This document shows positions 37,128-48,851 of a stretch of 64,000 bases of DNA, one piece after another; the first letter of the stretch is position 1, and the number at the start of each line of letters is the position of its first letter. The position numbers and the translations under genes are program-made. Source of the DNA: Hawksworthiomyces lignivorus (taxonomy: Eukaryota > Ascomycota > Sordariomycetes > Ophiostomatales > Ophiostomataceae); contig NTMA01000049.1 in NCBI GenBank assembly GCA_002917075.1, forward strand, positions 62,001 to 126,000, given 5' to 3'. Below the pieces are notes generated by a model. It did no database searches, was not told the origin of the DNA, and was given only the letters and a program-made list of their open reading frames with translations.

Positions 37128-40100
37128 CTATACAACCAAGCCATACTCCCTCTCGTCTGCGTCGGCGCCACCACCGCCTACGCCGCCGCCGCCTTCCCCC
37201 CCCCAGCCGTACACGCGCAGGGGTACGGCCGCCTCGAAGCTCTCGCAGGCCAGGTTCTCGGCGGCCACGAGCACCAGCCCGCCGCGGTCGTCCCGCGAGA
37301 CCTCTTCGAGGAGCAGCGGCGGGCGGCGGTGCTGGCGGCCGAGGAGGTTGCCAGAGCCCTTGCGCCGGCGGAGGGGATGCTGCTGGCGGGCACCACCTCC
37401 GCCGACGCTGCTGCCGCCGCCCTGGCTGCTGTCCTCGCCATCGCCGTCGTCGTCGTCTTCGTCGTCCTCGTGGGCGCTCGCGCTCGCGGACGCGTCGGCG
37501 TCGGCGTCCGCCGCTGGCACGACGAACTCGACGCGGATCTTCCACTCGAGGCTGACGCCGCTGGTGACGAACTCGGGGGTGGCGCCGGGGGGGATGGTGG
37601 CGGTGAAGACGAAGCGGCGGGCGTAGAGGGTGGCCTCGGACAGGGAGGCGTAGACGCGGCGGGTGACGCGCTGGATGCTGGCCTCGGAGCGCAGGGCCAG
37701 CTGGGGGTCGACGACGCGCTCGGCCGTCTCGAGGGCGGCGTGCACGGCGTAGCAGCGCAGCGCGGCGCCGGCAAAGTCGACGACCATGGTGACGGTCTCG
37801 CCCAGGCGGTAGGCCGGGCGCGCCAGCAGCACGGCGGCGACAGTGCGGCCGTTGCGGGCGATCTCGAAGCGGTTGGCGCTGACGGCCGGGCGGTTGCTGG
37901 TGATGCCGCCGCCGCCGCCGCCGCCTGCTGCCCCGAGGTTGCTGCGCAGGATGGCCAGGTCGATGGCCTCCCGCGACGTCAGGACTAGCGACGGCGAGCG
38001 GCTGGTCCGCGCGCTGCCGCCGCCGCCGCCGGCACCGCCACCGCCACCACCTTCGCCGTCGCCGTCGCCGTCGCCCGCCCAGAAAATGGACGAGCCCGAC
38101 GACGCCCGTCGCCCGCTCGACTCGATAATGGCCGTCGGCGAGAGCAGGCCGCTCCGCTGGCGGCGGCCCCCCGTCGCGGCGGTCGATGTGCTCGTCGGCG
38201 TGGCGCCGCTCTTGCTGGCGCTGCCGCCGCGGCGGTCGCTGCGGTCGTCGCCGCTGACGTCGCTGACGTCGCCGTCACCGCCGTCGCGCTGCTTGAGGAG
38301 CTCGTCGACGTAGGCCAGGAAGCCGGCCCGTGTGGAGCCGGCGGCGGCGGCGGCGGCGGAGCTGCGGCGGCGTGACAGCTGCTGCAGCGCGGGCGACGAC
38401 TGAGCCCAGGGGCGGTCGCGGTCGCGGTCGGCCAGGGCGCGCACGACGGCCTGGTCGCGCAGCAAGATATAGGGGCTCATGAGGTCGTGGCCGAGGATCT
38501 CACCGTGGGCGTTGACGCTGCCCAGCACGCGGAAGGGCACCTCGACGGCGCGGACGCGCTGCTCGCGCGCGGTGGCGCCCGGCCGCTGGGTGCCGATGAC
38601 CAGGCCGTAGGCGATCTTCATGACCTTGCCGCGGTGGGTCGGCGGCAGTCCCTTGGGCAGGCGGAAGCTGTACTCGTAGGTGCGGCGCTCGCCGGGCGCC
38701 AGCCGCAGGTCGACAAAGAGCACCGACTGCGGCGTCGACAGCAGCGGCACCGGCTTGGCGCTGGCCAGGTCGCGCATCTCCTTGATCGTGCTCAGCTCGC
38801 CGCCGCCCAGCAGCTCGCCCAGCGAGCCCGTCAGGCTGCTGGTCAGGTTGCTGGCGAGGCCGCCCCAGCCGCCGCCACCGCCGCCTCCACCGCCTCTTCC
38901 ACCGCCGCCGCCGCCGCCGATCAGCCCGCCGAGGCCGAAGCCGCGCAGGAGCCCGCTGTCGCGCTTGCCGCCCGAAGACGACGGCTCGACGCCGATGACG
39001 CCGCCGCCCTGGCCGCCCACGACGCCCTTGCGCTTCACCTGCTCAAAGGGCGCCAGGTTGACCAGCGACCCATCCAGCGTGAACGAGCCCTGGATCTGCG
39101 CGTAGCCCATCATGAGCGTTTCGGCGGCAGCAGCAGCAGCAGCGGCCGTCGTCCGGGCCTTCTGAGCAAGGCTCGGATTGTTCGGATTCAGATTCGAGGC
39201 GGCGTAGCCCTGCTGCTGCTGCTGCTGCTGCTGCATCTGCAGCTGCTGGCCGTGGAGCGGCGGCGATAGCAGGTGCGTCGACGATTTTTGGCGAGCGTGC
39301 GGCGGGGGCCGGCGCGACGGGATGGGCAGCGCGGGCTGCTGAGGTCCTACGTACTCGGAAGCCAGCGTCTCGTTGGAGTGGTTGCTCAGCGAGTAGAACT
39401 CGCCGCTGCTGCGGGGCGTTCCTGCGATGCTCGTCGTCGAGAGGACGCGGGCCTCCACGGGCGCCATGGGCCCCTCATAGATGGTTGGCACGGGCGGCGG
39501 GCCCGGAACAGCTGGGATCACCGTTGGCGCTCCTGGCTGGCCTCTTGAGCCCAGAGGCAGTGCCGGCAGGGGCTTCTCGTCCGGCGGCAGCTGTGGCGAA
39601 GTGTCTGGGTGCATTTCTTGAGGGCTGGATGTGAGCGGCGGAGGTGGTACGGCGGGAAATTTGAAGTCGGCAAAGCTGTCCGAAGACACGCGCGACAGGT
39701 CGCCTATGCTCGGTGTGCTGGGTACGGTCGACGAGCCCGTGAGGCGGCCGCGGAGGGTGGTGATGGCGCCACTCCGGTCGTTTGGAGGGAGAGACGAATT
39801 GAAAAGGGGAGACGGTTGAGAGGAGAAAGGCCGAGAGGGATTAGTAGCTGTGAGGTTAGAAGAGAGGTCAGTCAAATAAGCAGGCTTAACAAAGACAGGA
39901 AACAGGAAGTACGGGGCGTACCTGAGCGAGGACCGCTGAGGAGCGACGGCCCTCCACGAGGCCCGATTTGTAGACTGGAGGCGCGCGAGTGGCCGCGGAT
40001 GGGCCGGTGCTGCGAGCCGGAGTGAAGCTGCGGAGAGCCGATGGGAGAGCCAGACTGGGGGTCCGAGGTGCCGGCTGAGGTTATGGAGACGATCGAGAGC

Positions 40101-40699
40101 GACCGGCGGTGGTTTCTGGCGTGGCCGCTGCCGCCGTCCCCGCCGTTTCCGCCGTTCCCACCGTTTCCGCCATTGGTGCTGGTGCTGCTGCTGCTGCTGT
40201 TATTATTATTGTTGTTGTTGTTGCCGTTGTTTCCTGGGCCGCCGCTCGTGTTGCTGTTGGGCGACCAAGGGATGGAGTCGGCGCGCCGTCGAGCTGCAGC
40301 TGCTGAGGCAGATGGCAGTACAGGGCCGCTCAGAGAGAGAGTTGCTCTGTGGTGGCCGCGGCCAGAGGGCGGCGGAGCCAGGCCGGACGGAGCCGTGGGC
40401 GATGCAGCTCCAGGCGCAGAAGAGGATGCTGGAGATGGCACTCGTGCCCGGTCAGGCACGTAGCCATTTGATGGGCGGTGGCGGTGATGTTGTGCGGAAG
40501 ACAAGGAAGACGAAGAGGACGGGGGGAGTGGTGAGTGCGATGGCTTTGGCGCGACATTGGCAAAGGTGATGCGACACCGCACCTCGTCGCCGGCGAAGAC
40601 GGTCGGCTCGTACCAGCGGACGAAGACGCGGATGTTGCTGTTGCCGACGTTGCTGCTGTTCCCTCCCCCGCCGAGGCCGAAGCCGAAGTCAGGGGCCAT
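37128..40699 (-). CDS. RGP1: Rgp1-family subunit of the Ric1-Rgp1 Rab GEF, 1,165 aa; exons (minus) 39922..40699, 37128..39847
   Basis: Rgp1 pairs with Ric1 as nucleotide exchange factor for the Golgi Rab Ypt6/RAB6. The arrestin-like start NIRVFVRWYEPTVFAGDEVRCRITFANVA, the middle block TYEYSFRLPKGLPPTHRGKVMKIAYGLVIGTQ, then VPFRVLGSVNAHGEILGHDLMSPYILLRDQA, FLAYVDELL and EFVTSGVSLEWKIRVEFVVPA are family hallmarks. The single intron (39848-39921) is phase-consistent. The gene is swollen by low-complexity coding triplets: an Asn/Ser/Gly tract (about 40,120-40,250), poly-Gln (about 39,213-39,240), and several Gly runs. That makes it longer than most relatives and leaves the local frame in those tracts sensitive to sequencing error. 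The C-terminus after the DDEDDDDGDGED stretch ends YGLVV. Confidence 0.9.
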
Positions 40700-41770
40700 G
40701 GCCAGTGTTCACTTGGGATGATCCAGTGGTGGGGGGAGGCCGTTTCGATGGTGTCGTCGACGCCCGTCGTTGTAACGAGGAGGAGGAAGAAGAGGACGAG
40801 GAGGATGAGGAGGAACCGCGGCAGCTATCAGCCTCGGCTCGACCTTCTGATAACTTCGTCTCTTAGATGCTGTTCCCTCCTCCAGAAGAGGAGCAGGAGG
40901 ACAGACGGCGCCGCGCAGTCATGAGCGTGAAGAGAACATAATCTGAGACGGCAAGGAAAGGAACAAAAGAGGAGCAAACGCAATACGGAAAAAGGAATCA
41001 ATCCAAATTTGCAGCAGGCGTGAATTGGGTGGAGAGGGCGGGTTTGTGTGACGGTTGTATGCGCTTTTGTTGAAATGAGAGATGGACTGCGCGAGAAGAG
41101 TCCGAGAGAGGTTGAGGAATCTGGGGAGGATTGACAGTGCTAGCTAGTTAGTATGTATCTTACAGCACTACTGCATGAGATGGTTAGATGGATGTCTGTC
41201 ATGTCCCTTGTTCAGATGCTTGTCGGGCCTGTGAGAGAGCCCGGCGATCGTTACATAAGGAATGGCCGCCTTTCATGTGTCAGCTGGTCATTCCATCCGC
41301 TAGAAACAGTGCCGAGACAGCGTTCTGTTGCATCGAGTACAGTGGCTAGTATAGCGGTATACGAAGCGACATAGTGGCAGACGTACAGCGACGTGGGCGA
41401 CGTGACGGGCTGCCTCACGCCGTACCCCGCCCTATTAGATTAGAGACACACCAACATCTCCCCACAATAGGGGACAATAGGGGGAACAATAGGGGCTGAC
41501 GACGCTGTCTCTCGCGAGATGCCCCTGCGCTGTACATTCATCTATGTCCAGGTGCATCCAAGCCGAAGTCAATAGGCTCTCAAAGAACATTCAAGTGTCC
41601 TGGCTTCCTTTTATCTAATGTTGTTTTTTCTGGCTTTTCATGAGATTGCCAATTTCATCATGTTTTCAAAAATTGAGTAGACCAAAATAAAGCACATAAG
41701 ATCCAAAAAGAAAATGCCAAATAGCCTTATATCTGGCCTCTATATACCAAAATGAATTACCTCCACATCT
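40700..41770. other. RGP1 upstream / DCL2 downstream spacer
   Basis: About 1.07 kb. The RGP1-proximal half is purine-rich (GAGGA repeats near 40,781-40,820 on the plus strand). A triple ACAATAGGGG repeat lies at 41,464-41,495 (separate entry). The last 200 bp are AT-rich and should be the DCL2 3' UTR. No gene is seen. Confidence 0.5.
41464..41495 (+). repeat. Three near-tandem copies of ACAATAGGGG
   Basis: ACAATAGGGG occurs at 41464-41473, 41474-41483 and 41486-41495, all exact, with a two-base insertion before the third. It is about 770 bp upstream of RGP1. It could be a binding-site array (the AGGGG core resembles stress-response elements) or a simple minisatellite. Confidence 0.6.
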
Positions 41771-44700
41771 CTACTTGCGCAGGCGGCCTTCTTTCCATTC
41801 TGTCACTGCAAACTCGGCCGCTCGTATTTCTGCGTGTTCGCGCGAGACACCGTCGTCAATTTCTACGATGAGCGAGTCGTCCATGAATAGGCGGCAGGTG
41901 TAGACGATTGCCTTGCTGCTGTCGTCGCGGCCGTCTTCATCTTCATTGTCATTTTCGTCTTCATCGTCGTCATCGCTATTCTCGTCTGTGTCGTCATCGT
42001 AGTCGGCGTCGCCCTGCATACCCTTCCCGGGCATCTCTCTTTTCTTCGTATTTGCGTCGTGAGCTTCCTGCGCGCTGTTGGTCACCTCGTAGCGGATCTT
42101 GACGTTGCCCGTAATCTTTCCAAGCTCTTCTTTGGGGTGCAGCAGGTGGACGTCCTCGTCCAGCACCCGCCGCAGGTAAGGCAGCAGACCGATGCGCTCG
42201 AGCAGGGCCGCCACGGCCTCCATGGAACCCGAGTCCACCCAGATGGCCCCGATCACGGCTTCCATCATGTCCGAAAACAGCTTCTCCGGCTGCAGCTGCG
42301 CCAGCAGCGCCCACGGGTACGCGGGTCCATCCCAGAGCGCCTCAAGGATCCGGTCGCGCAGCGCCGCAAACCGCGCCGCGGCGGCCTGCAGTGCGGCGCC
42401 CAGCTCGCGCGAGGCCCCGTGCTTCATGAACTCCCACAGCGGCCGCTGGATCACTTCCACGCGGACCGAGCCGTCACGTGCTTCTCTGGTCGCTTTCTCG
42501 GAGATGGAGAACAACATCGTGGCGAAACCGAGAAACCACGAGTTCGCCAGGGTCGTGCGCAGCAGGTGCATTTTCTGGTGCGTCAGCGGCGGCTCCACGC
42601 CGACGAGGGCCTGCACGATGGCGTGGTCCAGGATGGCGTCGCCGATGAACTCGAGCCGCTCCATGCAAGCGCCGTCGTGCTCGCTAGGCGCCGAGGCGTG
42701 CGTCGTAGCCTCAGTCAGGAGCGACTCCTTCGTGAATGAATAGCCGAGTAGCTCTTCGAGCTCGCGCGGCACCAGGCGAGGTGGCTTCGCCGGCGCCGTA
42801 TTGTACAAGATTTCTCTGCAGCCTGCAAGTGGCAGCCACTCCACATCGGGTAGCAGCAGAGCTATACACTGAAGCGCTAAAGGCATACCACCATCCTTGT
42901 GGCATGCGCCGACCAGAGCCTCTATGGCGTCGGCCAGCATCTTGGTCGACATCTCCAAGCTTGGCTTTTCAGTTTGAGGTAGATCGTCGTCATCCTGTCG
43001 CATCCACATCTTCAGGGACCACTGCTTCGCCAAGATGAACCGATCCAGCCCAAAGTCAAGAGCCGCCCTGCAGAGACGCGAGTTGGCCACCAGTCTGTCT
43101 TTGTACAGAGAAAGATGACCTTCAGGTGCATATAGATCTACAAGAACAGTCAGATAGGACAAATCCTCAAAAGAAATAAAGGGATGTGAAAATAGTGAGC
43201 GGCATGCTAGCACTTACTATGGGCGGCGCAGTTCATGGACGCGTAGAGCTTGAGAATGGAATCGCCGACAAACTCCAGCAGCTCGTAGTTGGTGGGAAGC
43301 CGTGCGACAGGCGCGCTGATTGCCGTCGTAATCAGCGACAAATTGCGAATGGGCAGCTCGCCTAGCCGTGTCGAGGACAGCAGCTCTGCAGCGACCAAGT
43401 ATGCCTCGAGCACCTGCGTCAGTGGCGGAATCAGAGCGCCAAACTGTACATACGCAATGGGTAAGCCGTCCACTCGACAGTCTGACGCAGGCAATACGCG
43501 TGGATACGTCCGGGTCGCAGCGGCTGCTGTAGGACCAGTATTGACGCTGGCCTCAGCGTCTTCTATTTGTGGCCCTTCCAGCTCGACATTGACGGTTTTG
43601 TGCAAGATGCCAACTGCATGTGGCCACGTCCGTAGGGCGACATAAGCGGCATCTTCGGGAGCATCTTCAAAACCTTTGTAAGGCTTTCGAATCTGGTGAG
43701 GCGCCGGTTTCGATTCAAAGTATTCTTGGTAGATGTATGGCTCACCTCCCCGGTCTCGGATCAGGCACGACACATGCGGAGACAGAAACCGCTGCGAGCT
43801 AGCAAAGAGCCCCGGATGGAATGTCTGACAGCCAATCTGCTCTTTGTGAAGATGCTCGTCGACACACATAAACCGGACGAGTTGGTGCTTGTCAGAGATG
43901 GGCCATCGATGCCCATACGCAGCAGTGAGAAGAACCTCTGTGTGGCCGTCGTCTAGACGATGTTCTGCATGTCCGTTGCCGACAGACTCCTCTCTGGCTG
44001 CGGAGATAGATACTGTCCACGGCAGCTCTGAGTGCGCTGACCAGAACATATCAAACGGCTCGATTTCTGGTAGCGCCACAGGCAATATCATGTCGGCCTC
44101 GCATATCTCTGAGTCGGAGCTATTGACCACTCGGATGGTATATTTGTACACGTTTCTTGCCGCTGGGCTCGAAGAATCTGCTAGCGTAGCCCATTCCTGA
44201 GCAATCTTCGGCCATGGTTGGTATCGGTCACGAACAGACACGACGCCTGGCCGACCCTCGATGTATCTTTCGCGAAGATCGTCCGATAGCCTCGGCGGAA
44301 GAAGATGGTCGCTGAGAAGGCCTTCACGGTAGAGCATGCTGTATGCTTGGAACGCAGCGTCTGCGCATGCGTCCGACTCGGTGGACCACGAGTATTGGCC
44401 TTTAACGCTGCGTAGGTGAGATGGAAGGGTGCCTGGGAGCCGCACTGTCGCTGAAAGTTTGCTAGGTTCCTCGTGTAGGATGTAGATTGGCCGCCAGTCT
44501 ACAAAGGCAGCGGAGGACATGGTCGCACAGAAATGTTGCAGGTGCGCTTTTGCGTCTTTGATTGAGAGGCGGGCTCTGGTCGCTGGAACATATAACGGCG
44601 GTATGTAGCGGTCATTCAAGCCCGAGGTCGACTCCAAGCTGCGGAAACGGTCTATCTGGCGCAAGTTGTCTTTGTAGCGGCACTTCATCTCTTCTTCGAG

Positions 44701-46754
44701 AGCTTCCCACTTGCGTGCGACTATCCCCCAGGATTCTGAGCTCACCAGCAGATGCAGCTCAGAGCGGTCCTCTCGCGCACGACCACGCCGCTGGATAAAC
44801 GCCTTGAGGTTCGTAAGCTCGTCGATGCAGACAACCAGATTGCATGCGGGCACGTCGATGCCCTCTTCGACGACGCTGGTCGCCACAAGAAAGTTCCGCT
44901 TCCTTTGGCGAAAGCGGCGCAGGGGTTTCCGCCCGTCTTTCGGTGCGAGATAAAGGATCGCATCAAAGCCCTCGTTGTATACCTGTGACATGCCCACGAC
45001 GTGCTCTGCACAAAAGCGGGGCCATAAGAGAGGGTGGATCGAAATAAGCCGTGCCAATACGGCGGCCATGGGCTTCTCTCTAACGAAGATGATCCCCGTA
45101 GGGCGGCTGCCTTTGTATGCCAGCAGAATTTCCGTGAGCTTCTGCGCTTTCGCCGACAAGCCAGCCAAAAAGGCGCCATGGTTGCACTCCTCTCTTGGAT
45201 CTAAGGGGCGAACAGCCTCGACTTTCTGCAGGATGGACATGAGGTATGGCTCTTTGCGCTCGCCCCATGCTCGATTTGATGCTTTCCTACATCGCCGAAT
45301 AATTTTGTGTACGTAGTACTCGGCGGCCCATGTGCCCAGTTCTTCGCGGATCCTCTCGGAGCGGCGTATAAATGATTTTATAAACTTCCCTGCCCAGACC
45401 ACGGTTCCTTCTTCATCTTCCTCTGTTCTTGGCAGCCCGCTGGCGCCGACTCCCCATACCGCTCGCAGCCGCGTCAAGTTCTCGCCAACGGCATATTCCG
45501 TTCTAGGCAAGCATATATGCCTAAGCGTAGATGGCTGCTTCATGTGAAGAACCAGTTCGCTCCGGTGTCTTGTCGGCGTTTTGCACACAGCGTCTAATGT
45601 GCGCTGCAGCTCTTCCAGTCCGTCAAGCTTCGTTCCCTGAACGGGGCTCGCCGTCAGTCCAAGAATAGCGGGACAAGAATAGCCAGCCTCTTTGTCCCGG
45701 TGGTAAACCTCTGTCATAATTCTTCTTCCAGAATTGTCTTTAACACAGCCGTGAGCTAGAAAGCAATCGGCCGTGTCAACATATGCATACCAAAAATTAA
45801 AAGCAGCCTTGACTAGCTCTTAGACAGTAGCAGCTCACCTTCATCAAAGACGATCAGCGGGATTGACTCCAAGTTGACATAGCCATGATTTAGTGCATCC
45901 TATCAAAGGCCCAAATTAGAAATAGCCATCAGATACGGCCACCACATAGGATCTAAAACTTGAGCTAAACATACGAATAGCACCTGTGGTGTAGCAACAA
46001 CAACTCGGACGTTGAAAAGTACAGCATCCCTGCATTGACGAAACGATAAGAATCATTACCTGAACTGCATGGGCCTTACAGAGAGGGAAAATTAAATTAA
46101 CATGCACCCACCAAACTTCTTGGGATTTCCAAGTATCGACGCCACTTTGGCCGGTAAGAATTTTGACCTGCACGCCATGGATCTGTTGCGAAATGACCTT
46201 GAACTGCTGATCACACAGGAACACTGTTGGGGCCAGGAACCACACTATCTAAGCACAATATGTCAGATATTGACAGTGTATGGATTGCCTTTGTGAAGCA
46301 GCACTTACTTTGGGTGGTGGTGACCGTTCCAGCTCTGCCCTTATCCGTAGCACAGCACTACAAAGTAAGCGAGGGCGAAGAAGGAAATTAGGGCCGATAC
46401 AGAAATGCCTTACATTCTTGTTTTGCCCGTCCCGGTATCCATCTAGAAGCAGTTAGATGTGTTGCCGCAAGGGAAGGCGATGAGCCCCGAGGGGGGGTAG
46501 CAAGGGACCACGAAACGTACAGCTACGATAATATTGCGTTTGAGGCTTTCTTCAAACATTTCCAGCTGATATGCTCTGGACGCTGAGACCAGAGTGTCTT
46601 CCGTCTTGTCTAAAATTGATGAGCTGGAAGCCAGTGCATCTCCATCTTGGAGCGACAGCTGAGAGATACCCATGTCGTCGACAGCGGCCATTTTGTGCTG
46701 CTTTTCTTTCTTATCAGGTATGCTTGCTGGTTCTATCGCATCACTGCTTAGCAT
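41771..46754 (-). CDS. DCL2: Dicer-like protein 2; exons (minus) 46521..46754, 46414..46442, 46309..46357, 46112..46248, 45984..46029, 45839..45899, 43218..45755, 41771..43137
   Basis: Dicer-type RNase III that cuts dsRNA into small RNAs for quelling and antiviral silencing. The spliced protein is 1,486 residues. It has the DCL2-type opening ARAYQLEMFEESLKRNIIVA, Walker A MDTGTGKT (79-86, on a 29-nt exon), the DEAH box (184-187, split by an intron) and GLTASP. These are followed by the helicase C domain (SVVEEGIDVPACNLVV, QRRGRARE), a dicer dimerisation region, RNase IIIa (YELLEFVGDSILKLYAS, about 1010; ADAIEALVGA, about 1095) and RNase IIIb (ERLEFIGDAILDH, about 1191; SDMMEAVIGAIW). No PAZ domain was recognised. 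The C-terminal segment, where a dsRNA-binding fold is expected, has an Asp/Glu-rich insert. All seven introns are phase-consistent; six lie in the first 1 kb. The active-site Glu/Asp residues look intact. Confidence 0.95.
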
Positions 46755-47741
46755 GACTGTCGCTGGGGATGATGAGTACGAGAATGCTGTCTCATGGAAC
46801 GCTTCTCTCGGCTTTGTGGGTTTTTCTGGTTATCCTGTCTTTGGTATTTAAGGATGGAGGCAGACCGTGATAATGGAAGAGAGGTTTAATTGAATGACAG
46901 AGCTGTTGGATGAGCTAGGCTGCCAGAGTCGATTGCGACCCAAGAGCGACCCAAGATGCCGCCTTCTTCCACAGCGGCTTGTGTCAGCCAGCCTTACGAT
47001 TGCGGCTCGGCTTCTTTTATTTCCTTGCGCTGCCTGTCCCTCGAGAATATTTGAGGGTGTATCACGGAAGAGCCTGGTTGGCCGGAAAGAAGAATATGAG
47101 GGTTGCAGGAAAGGATGAGGCCAAACATTGGGGCTCGGCTCAGTGAAACGAAGGCGATGCCAAAAGCTGCACTGAGCCAAAGAAGCCAATTGCCTCGTCA
47201 CACTATGAAGAAATCATCGTAAACGCACATTCTACCTGGCCTGCGAATATTGATTGTCTTTAACAAAATCGACCGTCACCCGAAAGGAAAAGCGTAGCTA
47301 TGCGGCATGACAGCATCTCAGAACAAATCCTAGGTGGGAGGGGTTGTATGTTGCATGACCTAGGTCCCGTAGAAGGCACGGAGCCGATCTTATGGAGCAA
47401 AGCAAATAAGAAAAAAGAGAGAAGAGAGGGATGTGGTCTAATATTTGAGGATGAAGATATTGTCCGGGTAAGTAGTGAATGAAATATTATTGACTTTAAA
47501 GGAGAATAACGATCGACTAGGAGAAAAGGTCTTCTTCCTTGGCGTCGTGCCTTCCGCCGGTGCGCCATAACAGGACAGCCCAGCAGCACAGGTCTCAGCC
47601 CACCCCCACTGTTAAATTCTGCCTGTCTTACACATTAATACTTTGCTGCGCTCAGTGACAGTTCGACTGTCTTCACTCTCCCCGTCTGAATTCAATTGTA
47701 CTAGTAATATTGCCTCGCTTGCGTCTCATTCCATATATGTA
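46755..47741. other. Divergent region between DCL2 and the RCC1-like gene
   Basis: About 990 bp separating two divergent start codons. No further gene is visible. An upstream in-frame extension of the RCC1-like frame to 47,643 lacks conserved-looking sequence and was not used as the start. Confidence 0.5.
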
Positions 47742-48445
47742 ATGCAGCTGTACGCCGCGGGGTTCAATGCGTGGAACCAGCTTCGATTTCGAAAGCTAGA
47801 ATCGGCCGCGCTTGGGACCGTTGACGACACAGAGCCAGACGAACTCTGGAGATTTGAGTGTATCCTGCAAGACGAGCAGATTTCTAACATCCGGCCATTT
47901 CTTACTTTCACTGCAGGTGTGTGTGGGCGGGAGACAGAGACAGAGACAGATAGACAGAGAGGGAGGGAAGACTATATTGAATCTAAAAGCAAAGCTTCTT
48001 TCTGACCGTAGACATGAAATAGTGACAACATCGGCAGGCTTGCTGGTAGCAGGGGCGGCTCCAAATGCCGCGTCCGCTGCGAACAGAGAAGACGACTACA
48101 GCTATTGTGAGGCTCTGAACGGCCGCGTCGTGGGTGCGTTACAGGTCTTCTCTCCTTCTCACATTATCTTGTCTCGGCCCCAGCTTGGCACTGACTCTTC
48201 GGCCAGCACAAGACAAAGATGGCACCGTCTGCCAGTATGCCCATTTAGACGCCTTCTTTCGGAGACGGCGGGATGGAGACCGTGCGGCTGATTCCTGCGT
48301 GGTCTTCCCCGAGATTGCTAATGCCGTGCAGACCGTTGCCTATGATGCCGGTTTTGCAGCACTTACGGCAGACGGCCAGGTCTGGACGTGGGGCGACAGC
48401 CGGTTTCCCGAATGCCTTGGCCGGGAGGTGACGGATGAGAGGTAA
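47742..48445 (+). pseudogene. RCC1/ATS1-like repeat protein, 3'-truncated; exons 47742..47916, 48023..48133, 48213..48445
   Basis: The start MQLYAAGFNAWNQLRF is typical of a fungal RCC1/beta-lactamase-inhibitor-II-like (ATS1-type) protein. A clear RCC1 blade follows (GFAALTADGQVWTWGDSRFPECLGRE). The splice junctions chosen give GCA-G/TG-ACA and G/AC-AAA; an alternative first donor four bases downstream with an earlier acceptor is also in phase. After EVTDER the frame stops at 48443 if unspliced. If the GTAATA at 48442 is a donor, no RCC1-like exon follows in the next kilobases. Only about 172 residues and roughly two blades remain, where seven blades (350 or more residues) are expected. An A22G12 tract begins 54 bp after the stop. 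The gene is therefore probably broken by an insertion, deletion or assembly join. Confidence 0.7.
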
Positions 48446-48498
48446 TACAAAACGGTCCGAGCGGAACTCTTGCCAACCAGATAACCCCTATTATTGAG

Positions 48499-48532
48499 AA
48501 AAAAAAAAAAAAAAAAAAAAGGGGGGGGGGGG
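48499..48532 (+). repeat. A22 followed directly by G12
   Basis: A22 (48499-48520) joins G12 (48521-48532), then GA-rich sequence. This could be a retroelement-type poly(A) end, a microsatellite or a poor assembly join. It lies just beyond the point where RCC1-like homology is lost. Confidence 0.8.
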
Positions 48533-48851
48533 AGGGGAGGCATCGTAATTCTAGCTTCTTCTTCCATTGAGGCAACTTATTGTGCGAGACGGATCAATTA
48601 TTTTCATAACTGTTTTCCTTTTGACTAATCTCAAAACAGCAATAAATATAACAATTTCTGCCATTAAACAGAAAAATGCTGTTCTCTGTAAACCCAAAAC
48701 CTTCTCACAGTGTCTACCTTCTTTGCGCTATTTTCGAACAAAACTTTATCACCAACCACGACCATAAAGCTCTTGTGCCGCGTCAAGGATACGACAAGGC
48801 GATTAAGAGACTAAAGAACGCCACCGCTACTTTATGCCGTACTCGTCGTCA

